From contig NZ_PZJV01000006.1 in NCBI RefSeq assembly GCF_003206155.1, forward strand, positions 322,266 through 386,265: DNA of 64,000 nt. The letters are read 5' to 3'. This DNA comes from Salinicola halophilus (lineage in GTDB: Bacteria; Pseudomonadota; Gammaproteobacteria; Pseudomonadales; Halomonadaceae). Positions 63,461-64,000 of this stretch are shown one piece after another. The stretch's first letter is position 1; every line of letters begins with the position of its first letter. A model generated the notes under the pieces. The model ran no database searches. It worked only from the letters and a program-made list of their open reading frames with translations, and was not told where the DNA came from. Position numbers and translations under genes: made by a program.

Positions 63461-64000
63461 ATGCCGAAGATCCCTGCTATCGCCCGGCGCGCGCCGGGGC
63501 GCATTCATCCTCGACGTCTCGTGTTCGCCATCCTCGGGATGGCGCTGGCGGCGCTTTCGACGAGCGCCTCGGCGGCGAGCCTGCTGCTGTGGCCGGTGCA
63601 TCCGGTCTTCGAGGCGGACGAACCCGCCGCCGCTCTCTGGATCGAGAACCGCGGCGAGAGCACGGCGTGGCTGCAGGTCCGTGTGGTCGGCTGGGAGCAG
63701 CAGGACGGCGAAAACCGCTACCCGGCGCAGCAGTCGGTGGTCGCCAGTCCGCCAATGCTCGAGGTCGGCAGCGGCGAGCGGCATCTGGTCCGTCTGGTAC
63801 GCCAGGTGGCCACCCCGGCGGGCACCGAGCAGGCCTGGCGCATCATTCTCGACGAGATTCCCACGCTGGAGAACCGCGGTGCGACGGACGAGCCCAAGGC
63901 CGGCGTCAATCTGCAGATGCGCTACTCGCTGCCGCTGTTCAGCCTTGGCGAGGGGCTCGCCGACGCTGACGAGACGGGCGACGATCTGCGCTGGCGCCTC
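63461..64000 (+). CDS. Pilus periplasmic chaperone, Csu-type (cut by window edge)
   Basis: An open frame of 180 codons that continues past the end of the window. It has a signal peptide ending about STSASAAS, then LLLWPVHPVFEADEPAAALWIENRGES and WLQVRVVGWEQ, the first strands of PapD-like chaperones, with AWRIILDEIP near the conserved interdomain region. GGAG lies 8 nt before the ATG, which is 2 bp after the previous stop. It should fold and escort the pilins to an usher expected just outside the window. Confidence 0.9.
   Translation, partial: MPKIPAIARRAPGRIHPRRLVFAILGMALAALSTSASAASLLLWPVHPVFEADEPAAALWIENRGESTAWLQVRVVGWEQQDGENRYPAQQSVVASPPMLEVGSGERHLVRLVRQVATPAGTEQAWRIILDEIPTLENRGATDEPKAGVNLQMRYSLPLFSLGEGLADADETGDDLRWRL

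Overview
The window is high-GC DNA from a gammaproteobacterium that looks like a member of the Halomonadaceae or a close relative; this is inferred from gene content and order, not from a marker gene. Support comes from the Pseudomonas-like block phoR-phoB-ubiA-ubiC-rubredoxin reductase-HU, the oxyR-recG pair, the gmk/rpoZ/spoT/ridA group and a trpBA pair divergent from a LysR gene. No rRNA, tRNA, CRISPR array, insertion sequence or phage gene was recognised. The window is a chromosomal backbone with several accessory islands.

Layout. 0-8.9 kb: a Cache chemoreceptor, phoRB with two Pho-box-like sites, ubiCA, rubredoxin reductase, HU, a small protein and a pirin. 9-18.3 kb: trpBA with a TrpI-like regulator, a coupled MpaB-like/DUF4105 pair, a YccS-like FUSC protein whose best-placed start codon is ATT, and a GntP permease. 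17-22.6 kb: an acid-sugar catabolic cluster (GntP permease, COG4091-like dehydrogenase, DeoR regulator, DUF1537 kinase, class II aldolase) with an inverted-repeat operator candidate in front. 22.6-28.1 kb: a secreted GH128-like protein, oxyR-recG and a YeeZ-like protein. 28.4-30.1 kb: a microbial rhodopsin with a DTS motif and a Blh carotene dioxygenase. 30.2-38.8 kb: PQQ glucose-type dehydrogenase, ridA, spoT, rpoZ and gmk, with a second chemoreceptor inserted on the other strand between rpoZ and gmk.

38.8-48.2 kb: an MFS transporter, pyrC coupled to a nitrilase-family hydrolase, a YrhK-like membrane protein, a phosphatase, a 2-hydroxyacid dehydrogenase, and an iron-uptake pair (TonB receptor plus binding protein) behind a half Fur box. 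48.2-51.2 kb: a MocR regulator divergent from AlaX-like editing and LysE-type export genes, with a perfect 16-bp palindrome between them. 51.2-57.7 kb: redox and housekeeping genes (DUF924, Grx2, MFS, Ohr, LysR, PRISE-type reductase, IMPase). 58-61.4 kb: an ATP-grasp ligase followed by an unrecognised 663-residue protein with a papain-like order of Q, C, H and N residues; this pair is my best candidate for an undescribed system. 62.3-64 kb: the start of a Csu-type (archaic chaperone-usher) pilus operon, preceded by AT-rich DNA with five 16-bp tandem repeats and cut by the window edge.

Several modules can be read as functional units: light-driven proton pumping with local retinal synthesis, periplasmic sugar oxidation, tetronate-type acid-sugar degradation, iron acquisition, and amino-acid export with tRNA editing.
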